This document shows positions 51,154 to 63,552 of a stretch of 64,000 bases of DNA, one piece after another. The DNA is taken from the NCBI GenBank assembly GCA_037389465.1, contig JAZARR010000074.1, positions 5,188,501-5,252,500 of the forward strand. Reading direction: 5' to 3'. The translations under genes and the position numbers were made by a program. The number at the start of each line of letters is the position of its first letter. Positions within the stretch are counted from its first letter, which is position 1. The stretch is from Baylisascaris procyonis. Taxonomy: Eukaryota; Nematoda; Chromadorea; Rhabditida; Ascarididae. The notes beneath the pieces were generated by a model. The model did no database searches. It was not told the origin of the DNA and worked only from the letters and a program-made list of their open reading frames with translations.

Positions 51154-52705
51154 AACGCTTCATGCTGTGTTCATATTTCCGGTCAACGGCATGCCAGAGT
51201 GAGTAGCGACGTCCATAATTACACATCATCGAACTTTCCACATATTCGGATGGGAGACCAAGGCGCAGCATTGAAAGCATTCTTCAATCCTAGGTCATCC
51301 TGGTCTTCAAACACTTAGGTTTCTGTTGCTGCTTGCTCTCTTGTCGTCCTATATCTGCCTTCATCCCTTGGCAAAGAGAGACAGATATCGACGTATTAAA
51401 ATAACAGTGAGCAAACTGAACCAAACGTGAAACAGATCAATCGTTTACATAACCTACATTCGCAAACTACACTCCGTCGAATTTCAATAAAGTGAATGAT
51501 ACATAATCACGGAGCCAATAAAAGACAACAAGTAAATAAAAATAAATAGCATTGTTTTCTAGAGGTGCAGTTCACCTCAGACAAAAGTTTCCCGACAGGA
51601 AAGGCAAAGAAAGCGAGCACCGACAAAGACAAAAATATAGACGGTTCATAAAGACATTATAAGATTGGTTTCATCTTCGAACAAATTCATAACAATCATT
51701 TCATCTTTCACAACTGTTCAATCAACGAGGAGATTTCATCACCATATAATTCAATCACTTAAGATGACCGTAACATTCTTTCAAAAAAATTTTTTAACAT
51801 TGTTGGTTGAATGAAATATCGAAAAAAATAATTAAAAGCCTCTTTGCTTCAGCATAAAACTCACGCTCCCCTATTGCAAGCTAAAATTCACCATCAACGA
51901 AGTGGCAGTTTACAACTGTTTCCTTCCTAATCCCTACTTGAGAATACAACACAAACAAAAACTGTATTGCTTCGGATATAATGAATCCCAAGAAAACCGA
52001 CAAAAATCAAACTAATACAGCATAACTTCTTACTTGTAAAGACGTAAATCTTAAAAAAAACAAACGCAGCGGACCGCCGCGCGACTCAAAACGCATGGAA
52101 ACATGCCAGAGGCGACCATGCTGCTCTTCTTGCTTGCCAAGCATTTAATCGATAATCGCGGGCTTCTTCTCAGGTCATAGGTCATAAAACGCCGCGCAAT
52201 TGACAACTCCACTGCGCGTGATAAAACGAAAAAAAGAGCGTCATTTGGAACCGAGGCTGTAACTGCGACACATTAAAAAATATCTGTATGTTTACTAATT
52301 GTAAAGTTGGTCGACCACTACCGCAACAATCGAGAAGAGTGTTACTTCTCTCGAAAAAGAAGGACCACTTCTATGGGCATTTTCCATAAAATTCCTTGAA
52401 TTTTCACATTATATGACTTTGTTGATCAAATCGTTCCATTCGCTTACTGACTAACGCATATGATAAGATGTATTACGATACACTACAGTAAGACGTGAGA
52501 TGATTGGTATGAAACGTGGAAAAACATAAGGATAGGCGGACAGGATAGAGCAGCAAGCGAAGTGAAAACACGATAGGATTTGAAAACATAGATCACTATT
52601 ATTTTCTGTTCTTTTTTTTCTAATGGGTGATTAATTTCTTTTCAAATAAAAAAAAATCAATTTTTCATTCAAAAAAATGTTTACAAGGTATTGCGATCTG
52701 TCCAG

Positions 52706-52864
52706 GCTGTATTGAAATGCCTCACTGGATCTCCAAAAAATTACTTGCATGCTTGGCCAGTCACCTCAAAACGATGTAAGGTGAAGGATGAATATTTAAA
52801 GCACCTTTCCAATTGCAAACAGACCTTATTTGCTGGTTGGCGTTATGCCAAGAAATTATTATAA
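52706..52864 (+). CDS. Candidate terminal exon just outside right arm
   Basis: It follows gcgatctgtccag and is open for 52 codons to TAA (KCLTGSPKNYLHAWPVTSKR, KDEYLKHLSNCKQTLFAGWR). An overlapping frame (52830-53018) also reads plausibly. The sequence starts about 120 bp outside the palindrome edge and is not present on the left flank. No family recognised. Confidence 0.33.
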   Translation, partial: AVLKCLTGSPKNYLHAWPVTSKRCKVKDEYLKHLSNCKQTLFAGWRYAKKLL

Positions 52865-53921
52865 TGATGCCTGTGTTGAAAAGTTTTGGGCATTTTTAAA
52901 TGATCACTTGCAAGCAATTTTTGCTTTACTTCATCCTTATGGCTTCGCTGATATAGAAACCGTTTTGATTATTCAACCATCACATGGAAATGAGCTTTGC
53001 TTTTATAGCTGGCAATAGTTCGCATTGCAATTGCTGTACCATCACAAGACAAGTATTCAAAAATTGCATTGTTGCTGGTTTAACAAAGAGAAACAATTGA
53101 TGCTTGTATGATTTGCATGAAATCGACTGATACAATGAATTGAAATTTATGCATGAAATGAAAACTTCAGAAATTTGTGTTTTAACTTCACGTTTGAATT
53201 CCAACTTATAAGACAGCTGGCGATTACATTCTTAAGATATTTTTGCTGATTACGGCAATTCTAATTCGATCACTTATATAAACGGCTCATAAGACATTCG
53301 TTTCGGCTGTTTTATTGGCGCTTAGCAAGGGGAGATTGAAGAACCACACCGTTGTATAATATGAGCGCAGAATTTTATTCCATTTACGAACGCCCACATC
53401 TCATTTTAGTATTGATCAATCAGTGTAAAAAGAAGTGGTGCAATCAGCTATCCTATAGTTTAGAATCTAATTTCCAAAGATGCACTATGGCGAAATCACA
53501 AATTCGATTATAGGCACTGGCAGAAAATTAAGAATCATCATCGATTTCTCTTCACTTTCGGATAAGTTTACTTTCAAGTTGAAGTTTATTTCAGTCTTAT
53601 GTGAATGATAAGCAAATATGAATTACTCGTTGACACTGCCCACCCGATATCAAAATAAAACATAATCAAAGAACTCATAAAAGATGCAGATCTTTAGCTG
53701 TTAGCCGTATTCATCGTTGTGTGGATGACTGGAAATAATCGAAATAAACCATTAATGAACTCAAGTTGCGGTTGTAAGTCTCAGATATTTTACTGTGGGA
53801 AACCGGTCGAAATTTCGTAGCTTTTTTTCTCTGAACATCTCATCATCAAATATTGGCACTCTCCGGAAATGACCGGAAAATTTGGCTCGAAATAAGCTAG
53901 TTTTATCCGACCAAGATAAGT

Positions 53922-54501
53922 CCGGCCCCAAACGGAAAGCTTCAAGCGACAGTATCACCGAACTTCAGCCAAGTGCAGTAGCTATGAGAGATTAAGTGCC
54001 TGGGTTGTTGATGAATTGAATGTACAAGTATTATTCCGCCACCGTCCCCTTCTTGTCACCAATGTAAGCTGGCTAAATCAAAAAAAAGTAATAATAAAAA
54101 TTCCCAAGAAGGAAATACAACTGCCCATCCCTGTTACCTGCGCATTGACTAAGCCCGCTCCGCGTATCGCTTACGCGATGAAGGCCTACAAGGAGCAGTA
54201 AGGTAGGTTTTCATGAATTCCAAACTTTTTTGATCAATTGTTGCAGCCTTTTTTTCATTGGCAAACTACCATTCCCCTGTTCCATTGGCATTTCGTGAAT
54301 CGGTTCAGAGAGGAACAGGATGTCCCTTTGCATGCAAAGGTCCCTCCCTCATCTACGTTTCCGCGGACTTCATGCTGCACCTCACAATTACCAATCAATA
54401 ACACATTGAATGAGCTAATTAATCCGCAATCATATCAATTTCAGGACAATTGTACGGGCAGCCCTGAGACGTTGGTCGGCTATAACTCCTACTCGAAATG
54501 A
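53922..54501 (+). CDS. Candidate coding region near 54 kb, structure unresolved
   Basis: A frame at 53922-54201 is open for 92 codons (AKCSSYERLSAWVVDELNVQ, TCALTKPAPRIAYAMKAY). A second at 54247-54501 follows gatcaattgttgcag, is open for 84 codons (NNTLNELINPQSYQFQ) and contains a further acceptor (tatcaatttcag) before GDNCTGSPETLVG-like sequence. A GTAGGT donor at 54202 would join them, but the joined phase hits a stop. Other frames over 53.88-54.00 also look coding (GPKRKASSDSITELQPS). Probably a real gene whose exon borders I could not settle. No family recognised. Confidence 0.33.
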
Positions 54502-54639
54502 AATACGATGCGCGTACATCAAACAACTTTATTGACGCTTTCAACATCTCTCGCAGTTTGCTTTTGTTCACGCTATCGCTATACACTTCAAATGTAAATG
54601 ACAACGAAACAATTAACTTGTTGGTACTTCTTTTTCGCA

Positions 54640-56269
54640 TATTTGAATATTAAATTCCAATTTTTCTTGGAGAATGAAATTTATTAAGAATGTTAAGAAA
54701 AAATTAATCAACAAAAATATGAGAAAAATAACATCAAATTGTAATATAATCACAAACTTTAAATCATAAAAAAAAAGATATTTACAACAAAAATCGAAAA
54801 GAATCGCATAAAAACTAAAATTATTTCTAAGCACTATGCTAGAAGTGGAAGGCAATGAAATATAGCCATTATCATTGAATTTGGAAGATGTTTGCATCGA
54901 TACGGAACAATCATTCAATATAGCAGCCCAAGTGCCTCATTTCCTGTTTTTTTCGAAATTCTTTCAGTTGCATTTATAATCCCCCTCGACCCCCCTAACA
55001 GAGAACCTTTTTCAGTACCAAAACTTAAAATTAACGAATATATTTGGCGCTGATATTCATTACAATATTTAAACTGATAGCTCATTCTTCTTACTTATTA
55101 ACTCTTCAGTGAGAACCACTAATTAATATAACTTTCCAGTGCTCCCGTTCCATAAAACAACCACCAACATTGCAATTAATATCTCTTTAAAATATCACCT
55201 TAAATATGTGTGTGCTATAAACATTGATGAAAGAAAAAATAAAATAAACTAGAACAATAATAGACGAATCCGTTACGGAAGACAAGCAAAAATACATTTA
55301 AAAATCTGGTTGTAACACCATAAGAGAACATGAAATAGAGGCAGGATCGAGGAACAATCGACATTGCTATAAAATTCTACAGAAAAAAAAACACATGGAA
55401 AATAAAAATTCATGAAATGCAATAAGAAAATAGTTTCCGCTATTTAAGATTGGAATGTCGCATTTTCCTGAAATTTGTATCAACTATAAACACAATCCAG
55501 AAGAAAAAAAAGAAAAAATGAAAGAGAATGAAATCAAATTGGAAAACTTTAACACATAAGATTTTAAGGGTGGGAAAGAAGAGACGCCAAATGCGGCTTT
55601 AATAACATATGTAAGGCCTTATGCCCTCATATTGCATGCATCAAACTTATTGCTTACAAAAGAAAGAAAAAAAACCATCGCTCTCACCGATTTTCACCTA
55701 ATCGCAGAAATTATGAATCAATTCTCATTTACTAACCGATAATTCAAAACTCTAATCACATAAAAACGGAAAAGGCATCACTGAAATACCCCTTATGTCC
55801 GCGTTTTCTCGTCGAATTTCCTTATTTCTTCAAAACGAAACATTCACAAATCAACTCGTGAAATAGCTTATACAAATATCGAGTTGCTTCAAGCTGACGC
55901 AAAAAGCATATAAACAGTGCGGGTTGAAAAAATGAAACATAAGCCGATGAACATTCTTTACATTAACGGAGCTATCCGATATATCATTTCGATCTATAAG
56001 GCGCACATAATTGCTATGAAAATCATCGCTGCGATACTCTACTTCTCCAAAAATTTCAAAGCTTTCAAAGCTGATAAAAAGTGCCATAGATTGGCTGACG
56101 AAATTCTAAAAAAAACAGGCAAGAGCATGGTAAAATAAAAACAAGATAAAATATTGATAAAAGAGCAGAATGAAACCCGCAAAAAGTATAACGCATGAGG
56201 CATGACACATATCAGATCAAAGCGGCATCAAATTATTATGATCTCATACTCAGTCCCCTCCTCCCTCTT

Positions 56270-56334
<65 letters not shown>

Positions 56335-57240
56335 CCGCTTGCATTACATCCATTCTAAATCAGAAATAAATCCTTCTTTTAATTACCAAGCCCACTTAAG
56401 CATCTCCATGATATAACGCCCCATCTTTCATTGTTGCAAACGCCGTACTAAATTACTATTACCTCATATGCCAAAAATCAGAAGAAAACGGGAGTGCTGA
56501 AAATAGAAGACATGCACCTAATTGTTCATTCCCTCTTGCTCCAGAAAGTTATAGTAGTTGAGTTGAGTTCGCTAAAGTTTTGCAACCAGAGCAGAAAGAG
56601 AGCATTCAAAGAAAGCATAAAGCGATAAAAAAACAAATCAATTTTTAGAAATCAATATCTCTCTTCAATCATCGATTTGTTTCATCTTATTTAAATTCCT
56701 TTCCCTCATCCTACCCTATTGACTTCACAACAGAAAATTCAAGAACTACTGAAGAACTCGAGGAAACAAACGATTGGGGAAGATTTCACGGTAGGTATAG
56801 CTCAAATAGGAAACATTTAGATTACCACCTTCATACCCAATCATCTATATTGAGAGTTCGGTATAAAAACTCGCATCGAAAAGGCTCATATAAAGATTCA
56901 TAGTTAATGGAGATTCATTCAAAAATGAATTTCAAATGCGATAAAACATTCTCCACCCTTTGAAATAATATTATGCTATAAAAGGTAAAAAGTACGAAAG
57001 TAAATCGATTAGAATGATAAAATTGAAAATAAAAAGATGGAAGCTCACAATGGGAAGCGATTTAACACAAACAATAACGGCAATATTCCATAGAATGCAA
57101 TAATTGCAACATAACGCATCATTAAACAATCATCACCTTTTTGCTCATCAAATGAAATATCGACGAGGAAGAAAACTGAAATTTTTCCTCACAAAAAAAT
57201 CAAGAATTGCATCAAAATGATCCTAAGTTACTCATTAACA
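54640..57240. other. AT-rich, no gene seen; (TA)n at 56273-56328
   Basis: A very AT-rich stretch with only short chance frames. It contains a pure (TA) microsatellite of about 55 bp at 56273-56328. Confidence 0.5.
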
Positions 57241-57282
57241 TTAATGGGAAATTTTTACTACTAAAATTTAAAAAGAAAACTG

Positions 57283-57819
57283 TTAAAACAATGCGTTCAA
57301 ACCATTGCTACGAATACGTATAACATTCCCCACTTTCCACATCATAAACAAAACTTTATTTTTAATTCCCTGATTGTCGTAAAAAAATGAGGAGTGAACA
57401 CAATGGTAATTACCACTACCAATAAGGCTGATAATTAGCCAACGAGGAGTTCGGCATAAAGCGGCACCAACTAATATCGAGATTTCTCTGAACATGAGAC
57501 ATTGGAAGAAGGATAACCAATCCGCCAACCGTTATCAATATCAGTGTCCACATCCAGAACCGTATTAGTCCAAGATGACAGCATAAGTGCCATTGCAAAC
57601 AATACGCCCAAACAACGTTCGTCCAAAATAGTAGCACATCAAGAAATACAGTACACCTGGAATCAGTAAATCTAAAATTACCGCAAGAGCTAAGATACAC
57701 CAAGGCATATGCTTCGAAATAACAAAAATATGTGGATGAAGGATGAAATTAAGAACGGATTTAAACCAAAATTTACCTATATATTTTTGGGAAAAGAAAC
57801 GCAATAAGCGTAAAAGCAA
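57283..57819 (-). CDS. Possible membrane-protein exons, frame unresolved
   Basis: Overlapping minus-strand frames of 84, 95 and 81 codons are unusually hydrophobic: CILALAVILDLLIPGVLYFL, then ILITVGGLVILLP, then EISILVGAALCRTPRWLIIS. The hydrophobic segments shift from one frame to the next, which suggests either small introns or frameshifts. A donor-like CAG/GTGTAC at about 57653 and an acceptor-like tctcatgttcag at about 57491 exist, but their phases do not join cleanly. It could be part of a multi-pass membrane gene or its remnant. Confidence 0.25.
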
Positions 57820-58998
57820 TCGCCAAATGAGTGAAAAGAAGCAAAAAGCAATAAAGAGGCAAGAAAAAACTCTTCTATTAAATGAAACGCAAAAAAGCCA
57901 TCAAGCATATAAACAAGAACAATGAACCAAGTGAATGCATCTATAGTGCGATTAAATAAAAGGATAGCTAGCTGAGAAGCTTATAAAATTCTTTGCGCTT
58001 CATCAGTATTTATCCTCATTTCTCTCTGTTCTATCCGCTTCTTACTACTTCCCACTAACAAACCTTTCTACATAACCACCTGAGATTTACGAAAACCTCT
58101 GTCTGGCTTATCTATACCAAAATATAACCATTTCACTCTGAAAACATAAAGATGCCAACAGCCCCATAATATACTAATTCAAAATAACGCGATCTTTCAT
58201 CCATTACCTGTGGGGTATAGCAATGTTCGGCACTCGTGGAATCCTTTTTGTTAGTGAATCAAAAAAGAAAATATGAGATCCAACAAATGGGATTCACTTC
58301 GATATGCACCATATTGATATTTAAAATACAAACTATTTATGCATTAGAAACGACCGAGATAAACATCCAAAATACGTTGAACCAAAAATTTATTAGAACG
58401 CCGAAAGTGCCATTCACGAAATCGCCGATGCAACATTGCTACACTCCACCTGAAATACTAGAAATAACCCAAATAGTCTACGCATCAACTAGGTTATCAT
58501 TCACCTATATTTGCACTCAATTTTCCATTCAAGAAGTAATCCAACAAAATCTGCATACACCCGAATTTCTCTACACACAACCAAAATCCATTCCATAAAA
58601 ATTTCCCTGCCTATATTAGTAGGAGTGTTCAACAGATGCGTACTTTACTGCCTATAGTCGGGATCAGGTCTTCATTTGCATAACCTTTAATCCATCTTAA
58701 GCTCGACCCTACGCGTCAATAGCGGTATTGAAGACTCGGGATGATGATGCGATGTCTGAATGATCTCTCTGTGGCGATCATTTTCTTTTTGATTTTGCTA
58801 CTAGATCTATTAACCAAAGCCAATCGATAATCGACATCATACCTTTTTACATTTAGTTTTGACTTATTGGATTGAAGAGCAAAACCGCTATTCCCCTACT
58901 CTCCCTAGTTCTGGCAACATAAAATAAGAAAAGAGGTGAAGGACACAAACAAAAGCAGCACAAACTTTCGAAGTAATTCAACATTTCAGCCAAACTAT

Positions 58999-59320
58999 TT
59001 AACAAACACAAGTTAAGTAACATGATTCAGCGATGAATCGAATAAATGCATTTACACAGCTGAAGAGCATCAGTAATCCTGGATTATCGTAGGCATTCTG
59101 TTCTGGTTTGAGAAATTTGAATTGTGCTGGTATGAAAGTTTTTCGAATATTGCTTACTAAAATAGCGAATGAAGTCATCATTCGTAATAACTGAAGCAAT
59201 AGCTCAATGGCACTCGAGATTCTTCTTTCTTTGAAACAATAGAGGAACATTAAAACTGGACAGTAACAAATAGAGAAGGTCAATGAAACTACATAGGATG
59301 AAGAATTTCTCGACGCACTG
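58999..59320 (-). CDS. Hydrophobic candidate terminal exon
   Basis: A 107-codon frame ending in TAA, with three hydrophobic stretches (SLTFSICYCPVLMFLYCF, LLLQLLRMMTSFAILVSNI, LLMLFSCVNAFIRFI). Its start after ttattttgag needs one base to complete a codon, which fits the phase left by the exon ending at 59483. It may therefore be the last exon of that gene. The change from a basic soluble segment to a membrane-like one is abrupt, so it may belong elsewhere. Confidence 0.3.
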
Positions 59321-59482
59321 CTCAAAATAACAGCTTCAGAGATGCTTTTATATATAGATTAGCATCTAAACAATTTCATTGACAACCATTTCACAGCATC
59401 CAAACAGATCACAACAAAAAGGCCTACGAGCAAACACCTATGGCTTCATGCAGCCCAACTTAGAAAGTTGAATGTAATATAC

Positions 59483-62404
59483 CTTGTTTCTCTCTTTGCG
59501 ACAGCGGCCAATTCGGCACGTCGTCGTGCACGCAGACGTTTCGCTAGTGCTTTCCGATCTCGTTTTTCACGCTTTACCATTTGCTTCTTCGTCTTCAAAT
59601 CGTATGGATTCGTACAATCAGGACGTAAGACGTTCAACGCCACAATCGCTGCGTCTATACGACATTGTTTTATTTGAATATCATGCAGAAAGATCAACTC
59701 AAATAGGTGATAATTTTACATCTTTTTTTCTAAAAATATTGGACCACTCAAATTAAGGAGAGAAAAAATGTTCAACTCGTTCGATTTTGAAATCCAATAA
59801 TCACCCCAACTTTTTATCTCATGCTTTTTTTCTTGCAGCATTTTACCACATCCAACTAATACTCGCATGATAAAAATGCATGTCATTGACTCTATCTTAT
59901 ATCTCCTATCCGCTCTTCCACAATCCGACGTCGCAATTATTACCTCAACAATCACAAAACAACGCAGAAACATTAAACTAAAAACCTTCAGTAGAATCTG
60001 ACTTCTTCGCAAATCCTTTTGGTAACAACTTGCGCAAAATTATTCTTCCATTTCGTCCGCCATCATTTGACGTATTCAACGAGCTCCCTTCACTCTGGCC
60101 ATCATTACTGTTGTTGCACTTACGCCATCTGCGCTTCTCAGCCTTTGAAACAAAGCTTTCAGGAACTCAGGAAAATTTTTGGGGAATCTCTTATAAATCC
60201 TACTTCATAAATATGCTAAATGTAACGTCGATGAAGGAGACAGGGGAAGATGATGGGGGGAGGTAAATGGTGGATGGGAGACGGAGGGTGAGAGGGAGGA
60301 AGGGAGATGAGTGCAGCTATTATGCAAGCGGGCACAACCACCCTACCCTAATCTCATTTCCTTGCTGTTTATACGTTGCCGTGGTATTCAGATATTACGT
60401 CACTGATACCACTTGCCACCTGTTCCAACTTGCTGAAAAGCTGATAAGATAATAGCAACTGAGGAAAAGGACGAAAGTTCATTTCAGTTCACTATCGAGA
60501 ACAGCTATAAAACTCATTAGATACGATTGCTAATAATTATCACTGATAAAGCGATTTTAAAAACTTGTTAGAAGCATTAGCAATTCGTACTGCTTGCATC
60601 AATTAGCAAACATCTATAAACTGAGAAAATGCTATATTTCTACATAACGGATTGAATACCACCACTTTCATGGGCAGAGAACTAGATCGATAAGTGCAAA
60701 CAGTACGCGATGCAACAAACCTTGTCTTGAATGCTTGAGGCAAATCAACGAGGGGCAACGAATTCTTGGCGTGCTTTGGCATCACAACATCATCGACTTG
60801 ATCCGAGTTCGCTTCTGCCGTTGAATAGTTTTTAGTTCGAGAAGGGCATACTGAAGGCAGGTCACATTCTTCTCAAATGAACATGAGAGCATATACACTT
60901 TCATGATCACCCTCTTGTGACAGCAATGTGATCTGTATTACGCGAAAACATTCGCATATCCCTGTAACCCACTAGGTTGTTTAACCTCAGGCAGAATTGT
61001 GCGACGCCAATAATTGCAAAGTGGAAGAACTCCATCAACAGTAGGTTGCTTATTGAATTCTATTCACTCCTGATCATTATCGATGCTGATCATTCCACGG
61101 TCATAACTCCATCGAGAATGTCTCTTCCTATAACTTCGTTTAAGCAACAGGAAGCAAAAGCCAATAATCCAAAAGAAACACAAAACTGTGATTTAATAAG
61201 AAGCCCAAAAATTTTATGCTAGTTGCTACTAAACAAAAAGAAAATCATCAGGTCTAAAAACATTTGAAAAATTCATCAAAATCTATGAAATGAGAGATAT
61301 TTCTAAAGCACGAACATAAAAATGAATTGAATTAACAGGGAAAAAAATATGAGAATTAAAAAAAAATACCTATCATATCATTTTGTTGTTCGAGATCAGG
61401 ATATGAGAGAAACGCGCGTCCAACAAATACTTGTTCCATGCATTCTCTTTCTTCTTCTGCCATAATCTCTTTTGGTGATACCTTTTCGAAATATTTGTTT
61501 TCATTTGCGTCTACTCCCTCGCATTCATTGTTGTCGAATGTCGTAATTCTAGTAATTATTTCATAAATAACAAAAAGCAAAAATATATAGATATACATAT
61601 AGCTTCAATTATTTATGAACTTAAAACTTATTTCTTTAATTTCCTTTTTTTTTAAAGTGAAACTCAGCATTAAAATATTCAAGTAAAAAAATAACTGCTT
61701 TAAACTTCACCACATATCAACTTTTTTCAATGCCCAATGTGGGAATTTCTCAAAACTGCTCTCTTTGGTAGCAATATCTATGAAGTGATAACTTAGAAGC
61801 AATCATTGAACGAAATACTTCCATTCTTTCATTACGATCTCTAGCTCTAAACAACTAGAGTGGACAGCTGTGCATTGAGATGACCATAGCAATCATGCTA
61901 CGAAATCATGCTACGAAATGGCCATGTCATCATCCAAAAAGGAATAGCCATCTGCTTGAGGGTAGAGTTGAAATAACGCCTGAAAAAATTCAAGAGGAGT
62001 AGCACAAATTAACCTGAGCTGATTACTACACGAAAGGTAGATCAAATGTGATAAAAATGTTATAAATTTTGTCGCAAAAGCTTCACTAGCACACTATGCA
62101 GTAATTACTTGCTTAGGTTGATATGAATTTGCCTTAGTAACCTTCATGATTCATCGTCGAACGGCTTCATATTCATAAAGAATTCTAAGGAAGCTTTAGA
62201 TGTATGTATGAGCTATTCTTGTCAACACTATTTAGGAATAAGTACCTACTGCTTTGGATGAGTAGGACGTTGTATGAATTGATGACAGGTTTCCTCGTCA
62301 TCGGAGCTCGATGAATGCTCACTCACCACGTCCACGGTCTCGAGCTTCGACCGTATTAATCCGTTCCAATGCACACTCAGCTTTCGTTTTCCTTTTCTTT
62401 CCAT
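59483..62404 (-). CDS. Multi-exon basic protein, unassigned
   Basis: Five minus-strand exons chain in phase: 62250-62404 (ATG at 62404), 61370-61548, 60721-60814, 59986-60155 and 59483-59648 or 59654. The start lies about 20 bases after an attttag acceptor-like site, as for trans-splicing. The peptide starts MERKGKRKLSVHWNGLIRS. It has a Ser/Asp/Glu patch (SEHSSSSDDEETCHQF), an acidic middle (KEIMAEEERECMEQVF), a basic stretch (KAEKRRWRKCNNSNDGQ) and a long Lys/Arg/Ala helix (VKREKRDRKALAKRLRARRR). This suggests a nuclear or nucleolar RNA/DNA-associated protein, by composition only. If the donor at 59985 is not used, the frame stops three codons later at TAG 59978. No domain recognised; about 255 residues to 59483. 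Confidence 0.6.
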
Positions 62405-63227
62405 ATTCTATCATTTAGATTTCCTAAAATAATGAAAAAATTCAAAGTGCTTATTAATGTGATTATAGAGGGAAAAATTATTCGTATAGATGATAATCGT
62501 TGAGATTACCATGCCGTCGTTTATTAACTGAACTGCGCAGCAAATTGTGGAATTACATTGCAATTCCCGACGTCACATAGGTTAGTTTCGATTTGTGGAA
62601 TTGATGGATACAGATGTAAGATGGCAAATCACAGGAAAACAGCGCAAAGAAGCATAACTTTTTAAAAAGCCTTCACCTATTTCAAAAATGGCTTAAGAAA
62701 ACCAATAGTAACATGGAATGGGGAAAATTGATTCCCCTCGCAGATCTTTCCGATTCGAAAATTGAATAGGATGGTTCAAAAATCAGATTCATTGCAACCT
62801 TATAGTGCTTGAAAACAAAGCCAAAAGATAGGCGTTACGAATATTTACTTCAGCAATATAAAAACGAAAAATCTCATCAAAGCTGACTATTTAAGCTTTT
62901 TTCAGAGGCGATTATAGGTTAGATTTTATCAATTGCTACCCGCAATTATATGCACGCTAAAATATGGTGAAACTCGAGCTTTTCTTTTACTTTCTTTCAT
63001 ATATTTGAAAAAAATTTCGTTGGTAGAAAAAGATCATATTAAAAAACAACTGCAATTAATCACTCAGTTTTCTTCGAAAGGCATTACCACTAGCAAAGAT
63101 TGGTGCTCTTCCTACGAAAAATAGAATTATAACGCAAAAAAGGACTGTTAATTGAATGAAAATTTAAACATAAACTCGGAAAAAATCAACCAAAGTAGAT
63201 AACATATAAAAAAACTTGACAACTTAC

Positions 63228-63552
63228 CTTATAGGTTTTGTCTGAATAACAAATCCTCCGTTTCCACATAAAATTACACCATACGATAAGATGGCTTTCA
63301 TTCCTAAGTGGTTTGAAGCATAAACAGAGCGTAAGATGCATCCAAAACCATCGCAAATCATACGTTTTCCATAGAACTAAATATGCGCAATTCACATAAA
63401 GCGACACTAGCCAATTGAAAAGCATCAGACATGACAGTGCAAGGCGATACATGAACCAAATAGGAAACAGCACCACCGCATCCTGGGGGGGCCGTTGTTT
63501 GTGAATTTTTGCACGAATTTGTCCTCTCAAAGGTCCTCAAATATGCCGGCAC
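63228..63552 (-). CDS. Two candidate exons upstream of the basic-protein gene
   Basis: Exon 63364-63552 follows acagaagtttcag and is open for 63 codons at phase 0 (CGGAVSYLVHVSPCTVMSD) to a GTATGA donor. Exon 63228-63303 follows caaaccacttag, starts GA-ATG and encodes MKAILSYGVILCGNGGFV before a perfect GTAAGT donor at phase 2. The second is phase-compatible with the exon at 61370-61548, so it could be an alternative first exon of that gene. The two do not join each other cleanly. A competing 114-codon frame covers both but is implausibly Trp-rich. Confidence 0.33.

Larger units (their letters stand above)
40816..52582 (-). repeat. Giant inverted repeat, right arm
   Basis: Reverse-complement partner of 24276-36056, about 11.77 kb. 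Differences include five amino-acid-changing substitutions across the 178-codon frame at 47919-48455 and one base fewer in a T run (frameshift near 52.05 kb). There is also a short segment at about 47780 that reads differently from the left arm. The outer-edge homology fades within a few bases of 52582. Confidence 0.97.

Noticed and set aside
24276..52582. Polinton/Maverick or other giant TIR transposon
   Set aside because: Arms are far longer than usual TIRs, and no polymerase B, integrase, capsid or ATPase frames are seen; no target-site duplication at the edges.
58236..58598. 120-codon plus-strand frame
   Set aside because: GTG start, Thr/Ile/Gln-rich AT-driven composition, no splice signals; plausible chance frame.
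63186..63530. 114-codon Trp-rich minus-strand frame
   Set aside because: Shadow of the better-supported exons 63364-63552 and 63228-63303; unusual Trp content and a stop just after the acceptor.
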